DNA from: Astropecten irregularis
Lineage: Eukaryota > Echinodermata > Asteroidea > Paxillosida > Astropectinidae
Length of the DNA stretch: 64,000 nucleotides
Reading direction: 5' to 3'
Assembly (NCBI GenBank): GCA_963971285.1
Contig: OZ020254.1
Location: forward strand, 11,470,001 to 11,534,000
The notes under the pieces were generated by a model. The model did not search any database. It had not been told where the DNA came from and saw nothing but the letters and a program-made list of their open reading frames with translations. This document shows positions 35,001 through 50,000 of this stretch, piece by piece. Every line of letters begins with the position of its first letter. Positions within the stretch are counted from its first letter, which is position 1. Position numbers and translations under genes: made by a program.

Positions 35001-38000
35001 TGTGTTCCAGCTGGTTCGAATCCTGCTCCAGTGAATTTTTACAAGTAGGCCTAATAAACTGAGCAGGTACAGTACATGTACATTGTATTGCAAACGTTTT
35101 ATCAGCCCAAATAATGACCTGAAATTGATTAAATGTTGGAGTATATACATGTACATGGAGGGCCTGATGCGTTCCAATCCTAGCAGGATCGAAACGAAAA
35201 AGATCCTGCTACAGCTACATGTAATGTAGGATCAAAATGTGCCAGGCCTTAATTCCTACATGTGTATGCTGTATGTCATGTTCATGTATGTGTAACTCAA
35301 ACCATGGAGTATTGGGTAAACCTATCAGTTTTCCTGCGTTCACTTTCAATGACTTGACATTAACTAGTCAGCTTCCCTTGTGGTTATTTGACGACTTACA
35401 GAGAAATTAAAAACAAATACTCAGGTCTCAGTATCACCATGAATGAGGGTCTCTCCCTTCCTTCATGTTATCACAAACCATACATGTAGACAGACTTAGC
35501 CTATTTAGCCCTGTCTGCACTGGACTTTTTTTCGGGGATTTCACTGAGCTGATGGGTAGGCCTATGTAAATGGAAAATGAGCAAATATTAGCGGTGTCCG
35601 CACTTGGACTTTCCACTCGGGTAGCTTATATGGTGTACATGTACATGCAACTGTGCACACACGGAGGAATTACCGAACTGTCAATACCATGAATACTAGG
35701 CTCATGAGGGTACCCGACTCGCACTGTCCGCACTGGACTTTTCGTCTCAGGAAGAGTGTCTCATGAATTCTTCCTGAGCAGAAGTTGGCTGGTAGAATTG
35801 CCTGAATGGGTCGGGAAAAGTAACTGAGACTGAGAGGAAAACTTCCCGGGACGTCCGTACTGGACTTATAATGGGTAAAGTTACCAGCGTCTCAGTTAAT
35901 ACTTTTCCCAAAATAAGTCCAGCGCGGACAGGGCTTAAGGACAAACCTGGCTATTTTCAATTTTAGGTACATGGGGTCTTGGTTAAATTGGAATAACCAC
36001 ATGCATGGACCATGTGGACCGTTAGCATACAGACATGACAGAAGAGGGCTTACCTGCCTTATTTAGGGATAAGCCAGTGTACTGCTAAATAGATCCATAA
36101 ATCAGGATTAAGAAAGGATAATCTGAGGGGAATTAAAGGATTCTAAGAAGGGGAAGAAAGAGGTGGAGCTTTATGTATACCCCAGTACACGTTAATACCC
36201 TCCCCCTTCCCTAAAAACACCCAACAGTCTGTGTACTGTGGTCAATAATTATGGTGGTTGGCAGTGCTGCCTGCTGTGCAGTTATCTGTAGAGGAACCAC
36301 CAAATCAGAGGACATCTTGTGCATCTTGAGCAAATTCATCTCTTGCGAGTGCAGACTGGCGCTAAAGATTTTGTAAATTAGGAAATGATCTGGACAGAAC
36401 TTGGAAACTTATTTTGTACAAAACATAATTTAAGAAATCCAAAAGCAAGGACCTCATTGGTGCACTCAATTTTCTTACACACACTTTTAGGAGGGTACAC
36501 TGTAGCTGTTTTGTACCTAATTGGGAGTCAGGTTGGTGTCTACGGTTCTTTCCTCGCCTTTCACCTCTAGAGGCCTGGGTTTGAGTACGGCTCGGTCCAC
36601 AAGTGGATTGGGTTTTCAGTCCCTACTTGATTCTGTGGGTTTTACCCAGAATATTACTCTGGGGTTTTCCTCCCACCGCTACAACTGTACCTTCTTCTCA
36701 TCATCTTTCCATGAAAGGTTTCATCAGGCTTTTGAGCTACAGTGCCTATAGGGCGCTTTTGAGGAATCCTAGGTTTTATAACCAGAAATAGATAATAAAT
36801 AAGTAAATAAATACTGAACATCATAAATAAGATTTGAAGCTATACACGGTGGAAGTACGAAACGAACAGAGCACACTGTTTGGATTGTCGAGATAATACC
36901 ACCGGTTCTTCTCAGAACCACAGACTCTCACAGAAGAGATTACATGGTGTCACCGCAAACCTACCTTACTTTTACCATGGAGAAATTTCTCCATGCTTTT
37001 ACATACATGTGTAGGCCCTACATCATGCAGTAAAGCCTTATACAATAATGTACACAGGGCTCAAAATACCCGCTAGACCGTGGACTGAGTCTAGTGATTT
37101 CAGTGTCGATCTAGTAAAGTGTGTACTGCACTAGTCCGGCTGTCTAGTGATTTCAGTGTCGATCTAGTAATGTGTGTACTGCACTAGTCCGGCTGTCTAG
37201 TGATTTTGTTTTCCTTGCACAATTGAAATGGTGCCTAAATTGATGATTTTTGACACAATATTCCATACAATTAGGTGTTTCCTACTGTATGTGTGTGAAT
37301 GCCACAGGTCTAGTGAAAACAAGTTCAGGTCTAGTAAAATGCTTCAATTACTAGACCTGCTGTCCTGGTACATGTACAAACTGGACTTTTTGGGGTAAAC
37401 CTCACCGGGACCTGGAGACTATGTTTGATCTTATCCCCATTTTAAGTCCAGTCTGAATGCCGAGGAAACTTTCCTCTCAGTCATGTCAGTTACAGTTTTT
37501 CACTGTTTTCTAAAAAAATTGGGTGCTGTATGGGACTGGGAATTTCACAGATTTGACAGATGACTGACATTGTATCTTTCTTGATATCTTTGACAAAGAC
37601 CAAAGTATAATATTACCTTTAATTGATTGAGTCTCTCAACTCATGGTTGGCAGACCACTTGAGAGCTACAGTGTATGTTGTCAATGTATAGGCCTACATC
37701 CTGACCAATGCCTGCAGCACCTGCTTCACAAAAATGGTCGTCAAAATCGGTTAAATAGGATAATTTGCAAAGTGTGAAGGAAGTCTACGCAGCTGGCGGA
37801 ATTTCCTCTTAGTGAATTGCGCATTTTCCTGAATTTGTTTGGCATTTTACAAAAGGTGATTTATTTGTTTGTTTGTTTTCGAGATTGGCAGTGTATCGCT
37901 GTAGATTTAGACTTGTGTGCTCTTAAAGACCTTTTCTTACCAAAATTTATTTGAGTCATTTTTTTGTCTCACATGTGTCAGGTGCTTACCTGTAATACTT

Positions 38001-41000
38001 GGAGGGGGGGGGCAATTTCAATGGGGCATGTGCCCCGGCACCACTTTTTAGGGTGCACAAAAAATGCAAACATTTGGCAAAGAAAAAGAAGAAAGTTAGC
38101 TGGGGCCAATTTCACGGCCCTGCTCAGCACAAACATTTGCTAACCATGAAATTTCTATCTTCATAAAAACATGATTATAAAACACCTACATTTCCATGTC
38201 TTGTCTGCTTGTGTATCACTTTCGATTGTTCTTTGGCTGTTGTTTTCTGACCATGAATATCAAATAGAATTTTTAATGGTGGTTTGTTAAATTGAGCAAG
38301 ACATTTTGTGCTTAGCAATTTTTTTGTGCTTAACATCTCCATGAAATTGGCCCCTGTACTGTTGAAGGTATCATGGTTATTGGAATCTAATCTAATGAAT
38401 AAACATTTAGACAGATTGCAATTTCAAATTATCTGAATTTTTTTCCATTGCCATCTGAAAATGGAATTAGGGGACCGTGCAGTTTTAGCGCTGTTTCACA
38501 TGTACCTTGATACGCCTCTGCCTATATGCGTCTTCATCAATATTTTTTCTTTCCCTTGAATTTGTTCCTTTTTAAAAATCTTTTCTTTTCCGTTTTTTTT
38601 TTTTTTGTTCAGTGGCTACGCAACCAGCAATGTTTTCCCGGGCTTAGAGTCCAACACGTTATACAAGTACAGGCTGCGTGTCTTCAACAGCCATGGCAGC
38701 AGTGAATACAGCCGACTCGTTACCGTTTCCACAACAAGTATGTACATGACGTTTCTGTCAAACTCTGCTTCATTCTATTTTATTGATTAATGTCTGCAGG
38801 TTTAAATAAAAAACAAGTCCATATAATGCAAATAACAAAATACAATGTATAGTTCTACACTGATGAGAAATAAAGCAAATTATTTAAATATTTTGATAAA
38901 AATAGAAATTATGACTTCATTCTGATTATACATAGATTATGTCAGTGCTGTGTCCGGTCAGTCCGAGTCCGAGACCGAGTCTGAGTCTGGCACATGTACA
39001 AAAAATGTACAAAATCAATCAAAATCACATAGGCCTGTATCAATTTGCCTTTGTTTTCAACACCAAGTTGAAATACCGGCCTCGGTACAAATTTGCTTTA
39101 AGAAATCTGTTTTTGACATTGCAAAAAGCTCACTGACTTTGCAGTAAGAAATAAAGATGGCATATATATACACTCAAAACTGGTGAAATTTGCCGGTCTT
39201 GAGCCGGACTCGACCCGAGTCATCGAGTCACAGAGCCCGAGTCCGAGACCAAGTCCGAGTCATGAAACTCCGAGTCCGAGTCCAAGTCCGAGTCCGAGAC
39301 CAAGTCCAGCAAAAGCGGTCTCAAGACCGGTCCTGAGTCCAAGATTGGACTCGAGTCTCACAGCACTGAATTAAGTGGTTGTAAATACAGTACATGTATT
39401 TAATATTCAAACACACACACATGTTTTGCATACTGTCCAAGGACAAGGCATCGTCTTTTCAAGGCATCGTACCTGGGGCCAATTTCATAGACATGATAGA
39501 GCTGCTTAAATTCCAAATCTGCTTTTAGCATGAAACGTCTTCCTTGATCAAACAGGATTACCATCCAAATTTGTATTTACTGCATTTGACTTGTATTCAA
39601 CCATTGTTTTTCATTTCATTTCATTGTTGGCTGAGTATAACATTCTCAAGGAGTTTTAGTGGCTGGCATACTGATTTGATTTTATAGGTTTTTGGTGTTT
39701 AAGCAAACTTTGGTTCTTAAGCATCTCTATGAAATTGCCCCCAGTACTTTAATACACTCCTTGGACTAAGCACATGTGCAATGGGAGACTTTGGAGAATC
39801 GGTCTTCAAGTCAACAGCGCACGCGCACGCAATTGTGAGCATGCGCGCACTGTTTTGTGCGTGAAGACCGATTCTCCAAAGTCTCCCATTATTGTAAGTC
39901 CATGAACAACAGCAACAACTTTGAACAAAAGAGGTCTGTTAAAGTCAGAGTTTTTATGACCAAGTCAAATTTTCACAAGTCAAGTCAAGTCGCAATTAAT
40001 AAGTCAAATTTTCTCAAGTCAAGTCTCGAGTCATTTTGGTCCCGCAAGTCAAGTCAAGTCACAAGTCACTGTGTCTGCGTCAAGTCAGCAAGTCAAGTCA
40101 CAAGTCACAAAGATTGGTGACTCGAGTCGGACTTGAGTCCAAGTCACTGACTCGAGTCAACAACTCTGGTTAATAATATACTCGTCATACTGGACTCCCA
40201 CAATGTACACAAAAGCGAAACAAATGGGAGACTTTTAAGAACCGGTCTTCAAGTCAACATCGCACGTGCAAGCAATTGTGAGCATGCGCGCTCTTTTTTG
40301 CGCGTGCGCTGTTGTATGGTTGTGCGTGCGCGTGCGCTGTTGACTTGAAGACCGGTTCTCAAAAGTCTCCCATTGCTGATACCTGAAAGACAGGACACTA
40401 AAATAACACAACAAACAACATAACAAACAACAAGAACAGTTTCAAACTTTCGGTCCTAAAAAAGAAGACTTGGCATAAATTTGGTTTTTGGATTTCTCTT
40501 CTCCTCAGAGGAGCCACTGAATGGAGACCAGCTGCACAAAGCTGTCTCACTGACGCAGGATGTAGATCGAGTGGCAGAGATCCTGGAGACCGGGGATGTC
40601 TGGGTGGACGTACCGGACACGTATGGCTTCACTCCTCTCATGGCTGCCTCGCAGAAGGGCAACATCGAGTAAGCTCCCTCACTTGTTTCCCTTTGATCAC
40701 CCTAAAAAATAATGTCTGTGGAACATTTCGCACACACTGTGTGATCTGGGATTGCTTGAAACTTCTCCATATCCTCAGGGCTGGAAATAAGGTTTGGTGA
40801 GGGCAAGGCCAAATGGCCTTGGTAATTTTCAAATTTTGGGGGCACCAAGGCCATTGGGAAGGGCACGAAGGCCAAACACTTTTTAGCTGTAGGGCACCAA
40901 GGCAAAAATTAAAAACTGAAGTTTTATAGAGTGACCGTTAACCAATACAGCCTTCTTTTGAACCTCACTCAAATATACTTGATACCGTAATCTAATTGTA

Positions 41001-44000
41001 ATGCAAACATTTCTTTCCATTAAATGTTGTAAAAAAAAATGTATGTCAAAATTATAGACTTTCTGAGTCATATCGGTGTTTTGTTTTGTTTTGTTTTGTT
41101 TGAAAACCGGCCGTCGGGAATTGCGGTGAGCCAGGCTCCCGATGTCCCAATGAAATCATACATGTGCATACACATGTGCATTTATATGTACATGTACATG
41201 TACACATGTACAAAACCGCAGTAGTACGACTTTTTATATTTCTTTCTCGTTGACAATTAAAAGAAATTAACATAAAAAAAACCCAGAGCTGTTTTGGAAG
41301 ACCGAAACAGCTATAGTTGAACGGAGAAAATAACATTCGATCGTATACATAGGCCTACTTTGCGGGGACGCATAAAGTACGTCGAAACCCGTGCAGCAAT
41401 CATGTTGAGAGCTGAGCCATATCTGAATTCCGCCTCCAGGTTGTCATACATAGCACTTAATTAAAGGATCGCTGGAGCCGAAACCAGACTACGCGCTCAG
41501 TACAGTGCACGTGGTCGGACTGTCATTGAACGAAAGCATGGTGTAATCATGGTGTAATGCACGTAAAGATTCTCTACGTTCAGAAAGCCACGGCCACACG
41601 TGCAAACTTGAGTTTCGGAAGGGGATTTGCCTTCCATCATTATAACGGCATCATATGCACGACATTATTGAACATAAATAGTGTTTTTGGGAAGGTTATC
41701 TTAGTTTGTCTATTCATTTTTCTCGCCATCCAGCCTGGAATCCGAAGAGGATTTTACTCGCCCGTCCCACCGTACGCGTCATGTTCTAGTCTCACCGTAA
41801 TACTTCTCACTCGCATTTGGTGACCGTGCGTCAGCTAATTTCAAATTCAAACCAGAAATAAATAGGGCTAACTTTCTGCTCATCCTATCGCTAATATACT
41901 CACTGCTTGAAAATGTTGCCAAATTTCTTGTTTCGGCTGCTGCAGCCTGAATTTCTGCAATTTTCCGTCGTTTTACACGATCTTTTTGAGGCTGGAAGTA
42001 CCGCACGTATGTACTTAAACTTCATGTACATGTACATGTACAATTATTGTACACTACACACAGTGTTACACGTACATGTACATGTAAACTGTACCGTCTT
42101 CGCTTACGTTACGTACCCGTTGTACGTTCGTTATAGTACCCGCGGACCATGCTGGGCCGGGCGGCGCACCGCGGCTCCCGGCCCGGTGTTCGGACATCGT
42201 CTACTCGATCGGACACGGACACGGCCGTTTGTCGTTATGCTGCGACGGAGTGGTGAATTTCATTTAAAGAAAAAGGGCACGACGGACAAAGTAAAAGGGC
42301 ACTACGGCCTTTGTGGCCTTCGATGATAGTTATTTTTGGAGGGCACCACGGCCATCAACGAAAATACGACGGCCATGGCTGCCGTGGCCGTCGATTATTT
42401 CCAGCCCTGTATCCTGTTTCATCTTAAGGGATTTTCACAATATCCAAAATCATGGGATTGAAACCGAATCGAACCCAGAGATTTGTTTCAACCCTTTTCA
42501 CACTTAGACAGTTTCAACCTTGAGCAAACCCGCATCGGATGGCAAAACCAGATCGAAATCAACCCTGGTCCCTACCAAATCTCAACTCGGTTCCAAACTG
42601 CATTTTCACCAAACGTTCACCAAAAAACGTAGTGTGAACTCTACGTAGTTGCATCTCTATGATCCGGTTCAAAAACTTGCGTGGCGGATACGGGTTGGTT
42701 TAATCATGGATCAAAAAGGCGATAGTGTGAAAAGGCCTACAGAGTACAAACCAAGTAGTGAAAATCAATCCCCTCCCCCACCTGCCACCTCACTCACAAA
42801 CCCACCCCCACCCCCAGGGTGGAACTCATCCTACAGCCCAGGTATAGTTTGACAGTTTGAATTTGCAAAATTTGCAGCAAACCGTCAACTACGCCGCTTT
42901 GAATGCGGTTTGGTTTACATGATATACAATTTGTCATTTATTAGGAGTATTTAAGCATGATAAGCTGTCTTTCCAAGAACATATTCCTTTTTTGCTATTT
43001 TGGAGACTCCTTGTTTTTGTATGCAGTTTGAATAAACCTAGAAGATTAAATGTATCGCATGTTATATATAATGACGTGACTGTAGTATGGACACCCAGTG
43101 CCTATTGTGTTTCAGTGCAATGCGTATTATAATCATGGACCCAATAGGGCTGTGGTTTTGGCGGGGTTTTTTTCTTCTCCAACATATCTTGATTGAAACC
43201 TTGCTCCGTTAATTGCAGCGAGTTAAATTCCCTCACACTTAATTAAAATTGAATTTGCCAAGCAGCACTGGCCGGGGCAGTTTCACATTACTAGACCACT
43301 AGTTTGTAACTATCACCGTTGACATGTTTGACTGCACATCGCTCTTGTCAAATCAGGTTAAATGCTTGACCTGTAAAAAGAAAACTGAGCGGAAACAACT
43401 TTAGCAGATTAATTTGTGTTTCACCACTGGCTAAAAGAAATAAAAAGGTCTCCAAAATTATAATTTGTCGGGGAAATGGCGGAAGGTTCGTCATCGTAGC
43501 AGTTCAAGTTGAAAGTTATGACTGGTTCAACGTTTGGATACAAAATGGTCGCTCATTAATGCATTTATCCATGTGAGCTTGCAGTGTTTTCGGAAATGTG
43601 TCCACTTTAGGCATGTTGAACAGTTCAATCATAGAGCTACATGTACATGTACAGTATGAACAGAGAACGGGCTTCAGTTGGCCCCAACCATTTCTCCATC
43701 TTTTGGGAGATTATAATGCCCAACACCAGGGGTCGATTTCACAAGGCCGATCGATCGTAACTTTTCGTAAGTTTTCAATGGATAACCCATTCTCCGTAGG
43801 CCAGTGCAAGCAATGCATCATAAGTCCTACGATTTATAGTAAGTTTGATGAGTTTGGAGAAATTTCATAATCTGCAGACAAAAAAATATTGCACCCTAGC
43901 TGGTACATGTACATGTACTATTACATGTAGATATTATAATGTACATGTACATTGTTCTTCACACCTTATACAACCCAACACAAATGCTGTACAGTCATGA

Positions 44001-47000
44001 CAGTATGCTGTCAGATGTTATAAGATAAGATAAGATTTTTTTAACCATTATGTCTGTATTTGTATAATACAAATACAGTATCTATCAGTCTCTGTACATT
44101 GTACTCAAACTGTGGCTCACATACACCCATACATGTATGTATACACGTGTACTGTACAGTGTACAGTATGTACCATTTGTACAATGGCATACATTGATCT
44201 AGCTGGAACCATGCAGTTATATTTAGCAGTCAACCTCCCCCCCCCAAAAAAAAAAAAATCACCTACATGTACCCCTATGCCCCTCCCCCATACTTGGCCC
44301 ACCCCCTTTCCACTGCCACCAAGAACTACTATTGTACTACTGTAATTTCATACCTTCCAAAGAAAAACTGAAATTCTGTGCTTGGCACAATTGGCAGATA
44401 AAGGCTTGGGTTTTCTCTGCTGATGAAGGGCATTGCAATAGCGCTCCGCACTTGCGCTAAAAATAGCACCGGATCTCAGACAAACATTTGCAATCATGCA
44501 AACGTGCGTGCGTGTGCATGTACACTACGTGTGTGAGACAATGTTTGTCTGACATCCGGGAATTTTAGGACGTCATTAGTGCGGAGCACTACTAAAAATG
44601 GAACCGTGTACGTTACCAGGGGCCAATTTCATAGAGCTGCTGAAGCAAAACAAGTCTTCCTTGATCAAACAGAATTACCATCCAAATTTTCATGTGATGT
44701 TTACTGTTTTTGACTTGTATTCAGCCATTGTTTGCCGAGCATAACATTCAGTTTTGGCATTTTGAGTTTTGGCTGGCATACTGATTTTATTTACTAAAGT
44801 TTTTGGTGCTTAAGCAGTTAAGCAGCTCTATGAAATTGATCCATGAGAGCATTTCAGCAGACAACAACGCAATGACAAAGAGGTCTTTCAGACCATCTTT
44901 TTTAAGTGCTGTTACAGCAAATCTGGGGGAGGGGGGAGATGAGAGGGGGTCATTTTAAATTTTAAAATCATTTGAAAATAACAGATTTTGCTTGAGGACA
45001 GTTTTGTTTTCTTCATGAATGATTTAACCAGCAGAACAACACAAACAATAGACATTGCATTCAATGTTTTCATACAGGGCCATATCTCAAACATGTACAA
45101 TGGGTATGTAAAAGACTTACATAATTTCAGATACCAGTAATAAAACAGTGTACAATGTAGTACTCATGTATACACCTGTACATATGTACATGTTTGCCTG
45201 ACTGAACTCCGCTGAGCAGCATCAGTCCACAATCCACATCACCTGACATTTAACAAACATAGGACGTCCACTTGTCGGCCTTGCCCCAATCCCGCCCACT
45301 CCCCCTCAGCCCTGTCCAACCCTCTCACCTGATAAGTATTTGCTTTTACCGTGGACAGTTTTATATAGTGCTTGTTTAGAGAGCATGCAAATATTACTAG
45401 AGCTCTGCAAGTGAAGAATTCCTTCAGTGTTAAGGCATGGAGCTATTGAAACACTTCCATGGTTAAAGGTAGTTTTCATACTTTGGTAGCACACCGAAAC
45501 AGAAATCTACACAGATTTACCTATAACTTACAGAGTGTACAGATGGTGATGGTAGAAACATACATGTACAGTTAAAATATTTCTGCCTGCACTGCTGTAT
45601 TTATCCAGGAAAGAGTCGAACCAGTGACCAACATTATGGTTGATCTTTTAAAGATCAAAAATAAAAGAGAAAAGACTTTATAAGAAATACCATACATGTA
45701 CATGTAGCTGTTTTCTTAAAAAGGTTGGCTTGATTCATATGGGACATACTGTAAGTACTGAACTGTATCTTCCTTGATATTTTTGCAAATTTTCCTTTGA
45801 CAAAAACCAAAGCATGATATTACCTTTAACATGAGCCACCGTGGCTTACACTAGCCAGTTTGCCAGCAGAGATGATCGGTTCCAACATGTCCAAGGGTTG
45901 GGACTTTGGCATGTTTGGTAATAGAATAATAGCCATCGTTAACTTACAAATAAGGGGGAAAAACTCTTACACAAGCTTATCTGAAATTCATATGATGCTT
46001 GGAGTTAGGACATGTAGGAAGGCCTGATGTTAATGTGGATTATCGGAGTTTATGGAAGGATCCAATCCAAAAAATTCAAGGGAACAAATTTTCTCAAATT
46101 TTGTTGTATTTTTGCATAATTATTACCCTCTGGTATATTTTTGTTTTCAACGAATTAAAAATTTAAGAGACCAATTACCAAAGTGAAATTTGTATTTTTT
46201 AGTGTATTTTTTCTATGTGAAATTTTGGATTTCTGTTTGCATTTATCATGTGTAATCGAAAAACCATGTATAAAAAATAACCAGGCATGGATTTGGATTT
46301 GGATACTACACTTTACTTTCCGAAAATCAGTCATTCATATTCCTTTCATATTACTTTTTGACAGGTATCTTTTGGATTGTTAGGCTTGAAAATTAAATGT
46401 TACGATAAATGGTCATTTCCACAGTTTTGGGACATTTTGTAACTTAACATGCTTAGGCATGTTAGGGGCCGTCCGTACGCACGGAGGGGGGAGGGGAGCG
46501 GTTGATACCGATGCGTACGCCATCCGTACGCCATCCGTACTCCATGCGTACAGGGGGGAGGAAAAATTTGCATAATCATTTCGCGCGAAAAGAGAGGGAA
46601 ACAAACGAGAAAAAACACCAGGATTTATTTGTTTTTTCCTTTTTTTCTTATTCAATATGATAAAAAATTGTAAAATACATCTGTAAATGTATAAAAAACC
46701 TGTTACACTTTAGTCATTCATTTCAAAATTTGAAAGTGACGTCCCAATAACGGTACCGGCCCGGATTATTGTGACATATTAATGATGCTAAAGCAAGGGA
46801 CCATGAGAAGTGAAAAACCTAATGTGAAATGCGTATGCGTACAGGGGGGGGGGGGGGGGGGTGGGACCATTGCGTACGCCTTGCGTACAGGGGGGGAGGG
46901 GGGGATAAAAAAAGTTGGCATTTCGTGCGTACGTACTTTATGGACCGCCCCTTATACCATTTTTTGGCATGCATTTCAAGGAACCATTATGTGGTATACT

Positions 47001-50000
47001 TGCTGATTCCAATAAGACATTTTTAAATCTCTGTCTTTCAAGAATGATCAATCAAGGAATACAGGTCAAAGTCACTTAATAGGTAACTTTAATACGTTAC
47101 CATGGAATTGCTCTAAATATGTAGATCCTATGAAGAATCTTTATCAGAACCTCCCCCACCCAATGGTCTGTTTATGAAACTCTTCCAGTTTCAGTAAACG
47201 TTTTTCCGTCCACCTTTGAATGATTCCACACAGGATGATTGAGACGCTACTGAGATACGGATCAGACGTGAACGCGGTCAACGGCAGCGGCAAGAACAGT
47301 CTCATGCTGGCCTGCTTCGCCGGTCACCTCCCTGTGGTCAAGCTGCTGCGGTCCTACAAGGCCACCTATGACAGCAGGGACAAGGGCGGGTCCACGGCGC
47401 TGCACTGGGCGGTGGATGGTGGCAACGTGGCACTGATCCAGACCATGATAGCTGATGGAGCTTCGGTATGTCAATTTTCCATCTGAAGGAAAAATCCTAA
47501 GATGAATTAAATTAGCCCCTTGTTATTACACGACCAGCGATTGTACGTACATACATGTATACACACAGGGAGTCAAACAGAAGTTTACTGGGATTGGGGA
47601 TTTTTTTCAAAGAAATGACACTTAAAAGTTCAGTAAAGCATTTATTTAACAAGCACTCTCTCCTGCTTATTACAAAGGAAGAATGAAACAAATTGATCAT
47701 TCCTAAGCAAATGCTAAGAGGACTTGTGTCTATTTTCATAAAGATGTACTCATTTTGCAAGCTGTCCATCACTCCATGGAATGTTAATGATTGACTGATT
47801 CGAAACATCTGAGTATTGAGTAAGTAGCAAACAGTATTAAGAGTCATTTTAGCTACGCACAGCTAAAATGTTGACTTTACATTTGTTACATGTATGTCAA
47901 GTATTCCATGGACAGCTTGCTAAAATGAGTACCTTTATTATTTGACATAACTCCTCAGGAATGATCAAATTTTTTTTTTTTTCTAATACACAGGAGAATG
48001 CTTGTTAAATGTATGCTTTACTGAACTTTTGAGTGCCATGTTTTGAAAAACATCACCAAACTCGGTCAACTTCTTTTTGACTCGCCCTGTACATGCTGTA
48101 TGTATGTAAATAGGATCTTGGATTGAGTGACTGAAGATACCAGTTAGCATACTTGTGAGGCTTGCCATGAGGGAGAGTGTGAGGCCCATATTCATGGTTT
48201 CTATTTGACTATAGACTTCTTTCATTGCAAATAAACACCCCAAGTATGAACATTGAATATGTTGAATGTGCGTTGCGTGTGTGTAAACGCAGAGAGTATG
48301 AACATGTGATATACTGTAGCAACAGTGTCTATAGTCTGGAAAATTCAGGTATTGATGTTTACATGTACATACAGTGAAATAATTCAGTGTACCTGGTATT
48401 GAAAGGTACAGTACAGGATTGGTAACAAACCAAAACAGAGATGTTCACAGATTTACCTATAACTTACATGGTATAACGATGGACATGATAGAAACCCTAC
48501 TGCTAAAATATTTTTGCCTGAAATGCTACATTTGGTAATAGAAAAGTGTAAAACAAATTATTTACGCATGTGGATCGGTTTGCGGAAACACCATTACCGG
48601 TATATAAGAATCGGTCATACTTTCGCACTTCTTTTTTGTTCACACTTCTTGTAAGGTCTCAACGTTTCAACTAGCCTGCTCTAGTCCTCATCAGGAGACC
48701 GATGAGGACTAGAGCAGGCTAGTCGAAACGTTGAGACCTTACGAGAAGGGCAAAAGTACGAACGATTCTTACATTGTGATTCCGCAAACCAATCCACACG
48801 TACTGTCACTATGCAAAGCCTCAAATCTTTCTTAAATAATTTACGTCTCGGTGAGATCAAAAACATTCTTTATGTTTTTATAAGAAAAGCGGAGTTGGTA
48901 GTTTTGGCTATTTTTGCTGTTCTGTGATCTTTACCAATCATGTATTATACATTTAGTCTTGAAAGTAGGCCTGGGCGATTAACTTGATTAATCGATTAAT
49001 CGCGATTACATTCCTGTGTCGATTACTCGATTAGTAAATTCTGAACTACTTGATTAATCGTGCCAGCACGATTAGTGCCTTCGAGTTGCGATTAATTCCA
49101 TGAGTTACTACTTTTCTCAGTCGATCAATAGCCACGCCGTGTGTGTTGCATGGAGCAGCGCAGCAAGCTCGCTGGCAAGCTTGCGGGCTGAAGCTTGCGG
49201 GCAAGCTCGCGGGCAAGCTCAAAATCATGTGGGCAGCAAGCTTGCGAGCTGAAGCTTGCTGGCAAGCTTGCACTCACTCATTTGCATATTTGGAACCTTG
49301 TCGCAAGCTTTCCTGCAAGCTCGTGGGCAAGCTTAAAATCAAGCCGGCAGCAAGCTTGCAGGCTGAAGCTTGCTGCAAGCTTGCAGGAAAGCTTGCATGC
49401 AAGCTTGCACTCATTTGCATATTTGGAACCTTGCGGCAAGCTTGCGGGCTAGCTTGCAGACCAGCTTGCCGCAAGCTTGCACAGATTTTTGTGAGGGGCT
49501 GCATAGACTTGATGACAAGTCGTTAGACATTCGTGTTTTGTCCGTCCGTCCGTCAAAATTAGGTACAAATTACAATCATTGTGCATCATGCATCGTTCGT
49601 ATAGTGAGGCAACGCAATCTTGATTCAATAGGGGTCGAGGGTGTATATATATGTACCACGGTCGCGTCCCTGCATGTTGGACATTATGCAGGACGTACAC
49701 AGTGTAATATGAACGCTCACACCGTACCCCTGGTGTAGCGGTAAAATTACCGACTTGATATCAAGTCTGCCTGCTGCACGTGCACCGGAAGCCCGCCCAA
49801 TTTTGACAGCACCATGACAACATTTATAACACTGCAATTGGCCAGTAGCCCTTCTAATAATACTGCCTTATATGGTCAAAGTGGATGAGGCATGAATGAG
49901 GGCTATACCATTTCGCTGTTTATTGAGGTACATTTAGTTTTGTTACATTTTCAATGAATACTATTTGTTTCACTTAGTAATCAAACGAAAGGTTGTCGCA

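Noticed and set aside
34957-35032. A tRNA gene
   Set aside because: The A-to-B box spacing and acceptor pairing do not fit a tRNA; it matches other SINE heads here.
49143-49526. Overlapping frames of 127, 122 and 85 codons
   Set aside because: All are translations of the AAGCTTGC minisatellite inside a transposon.
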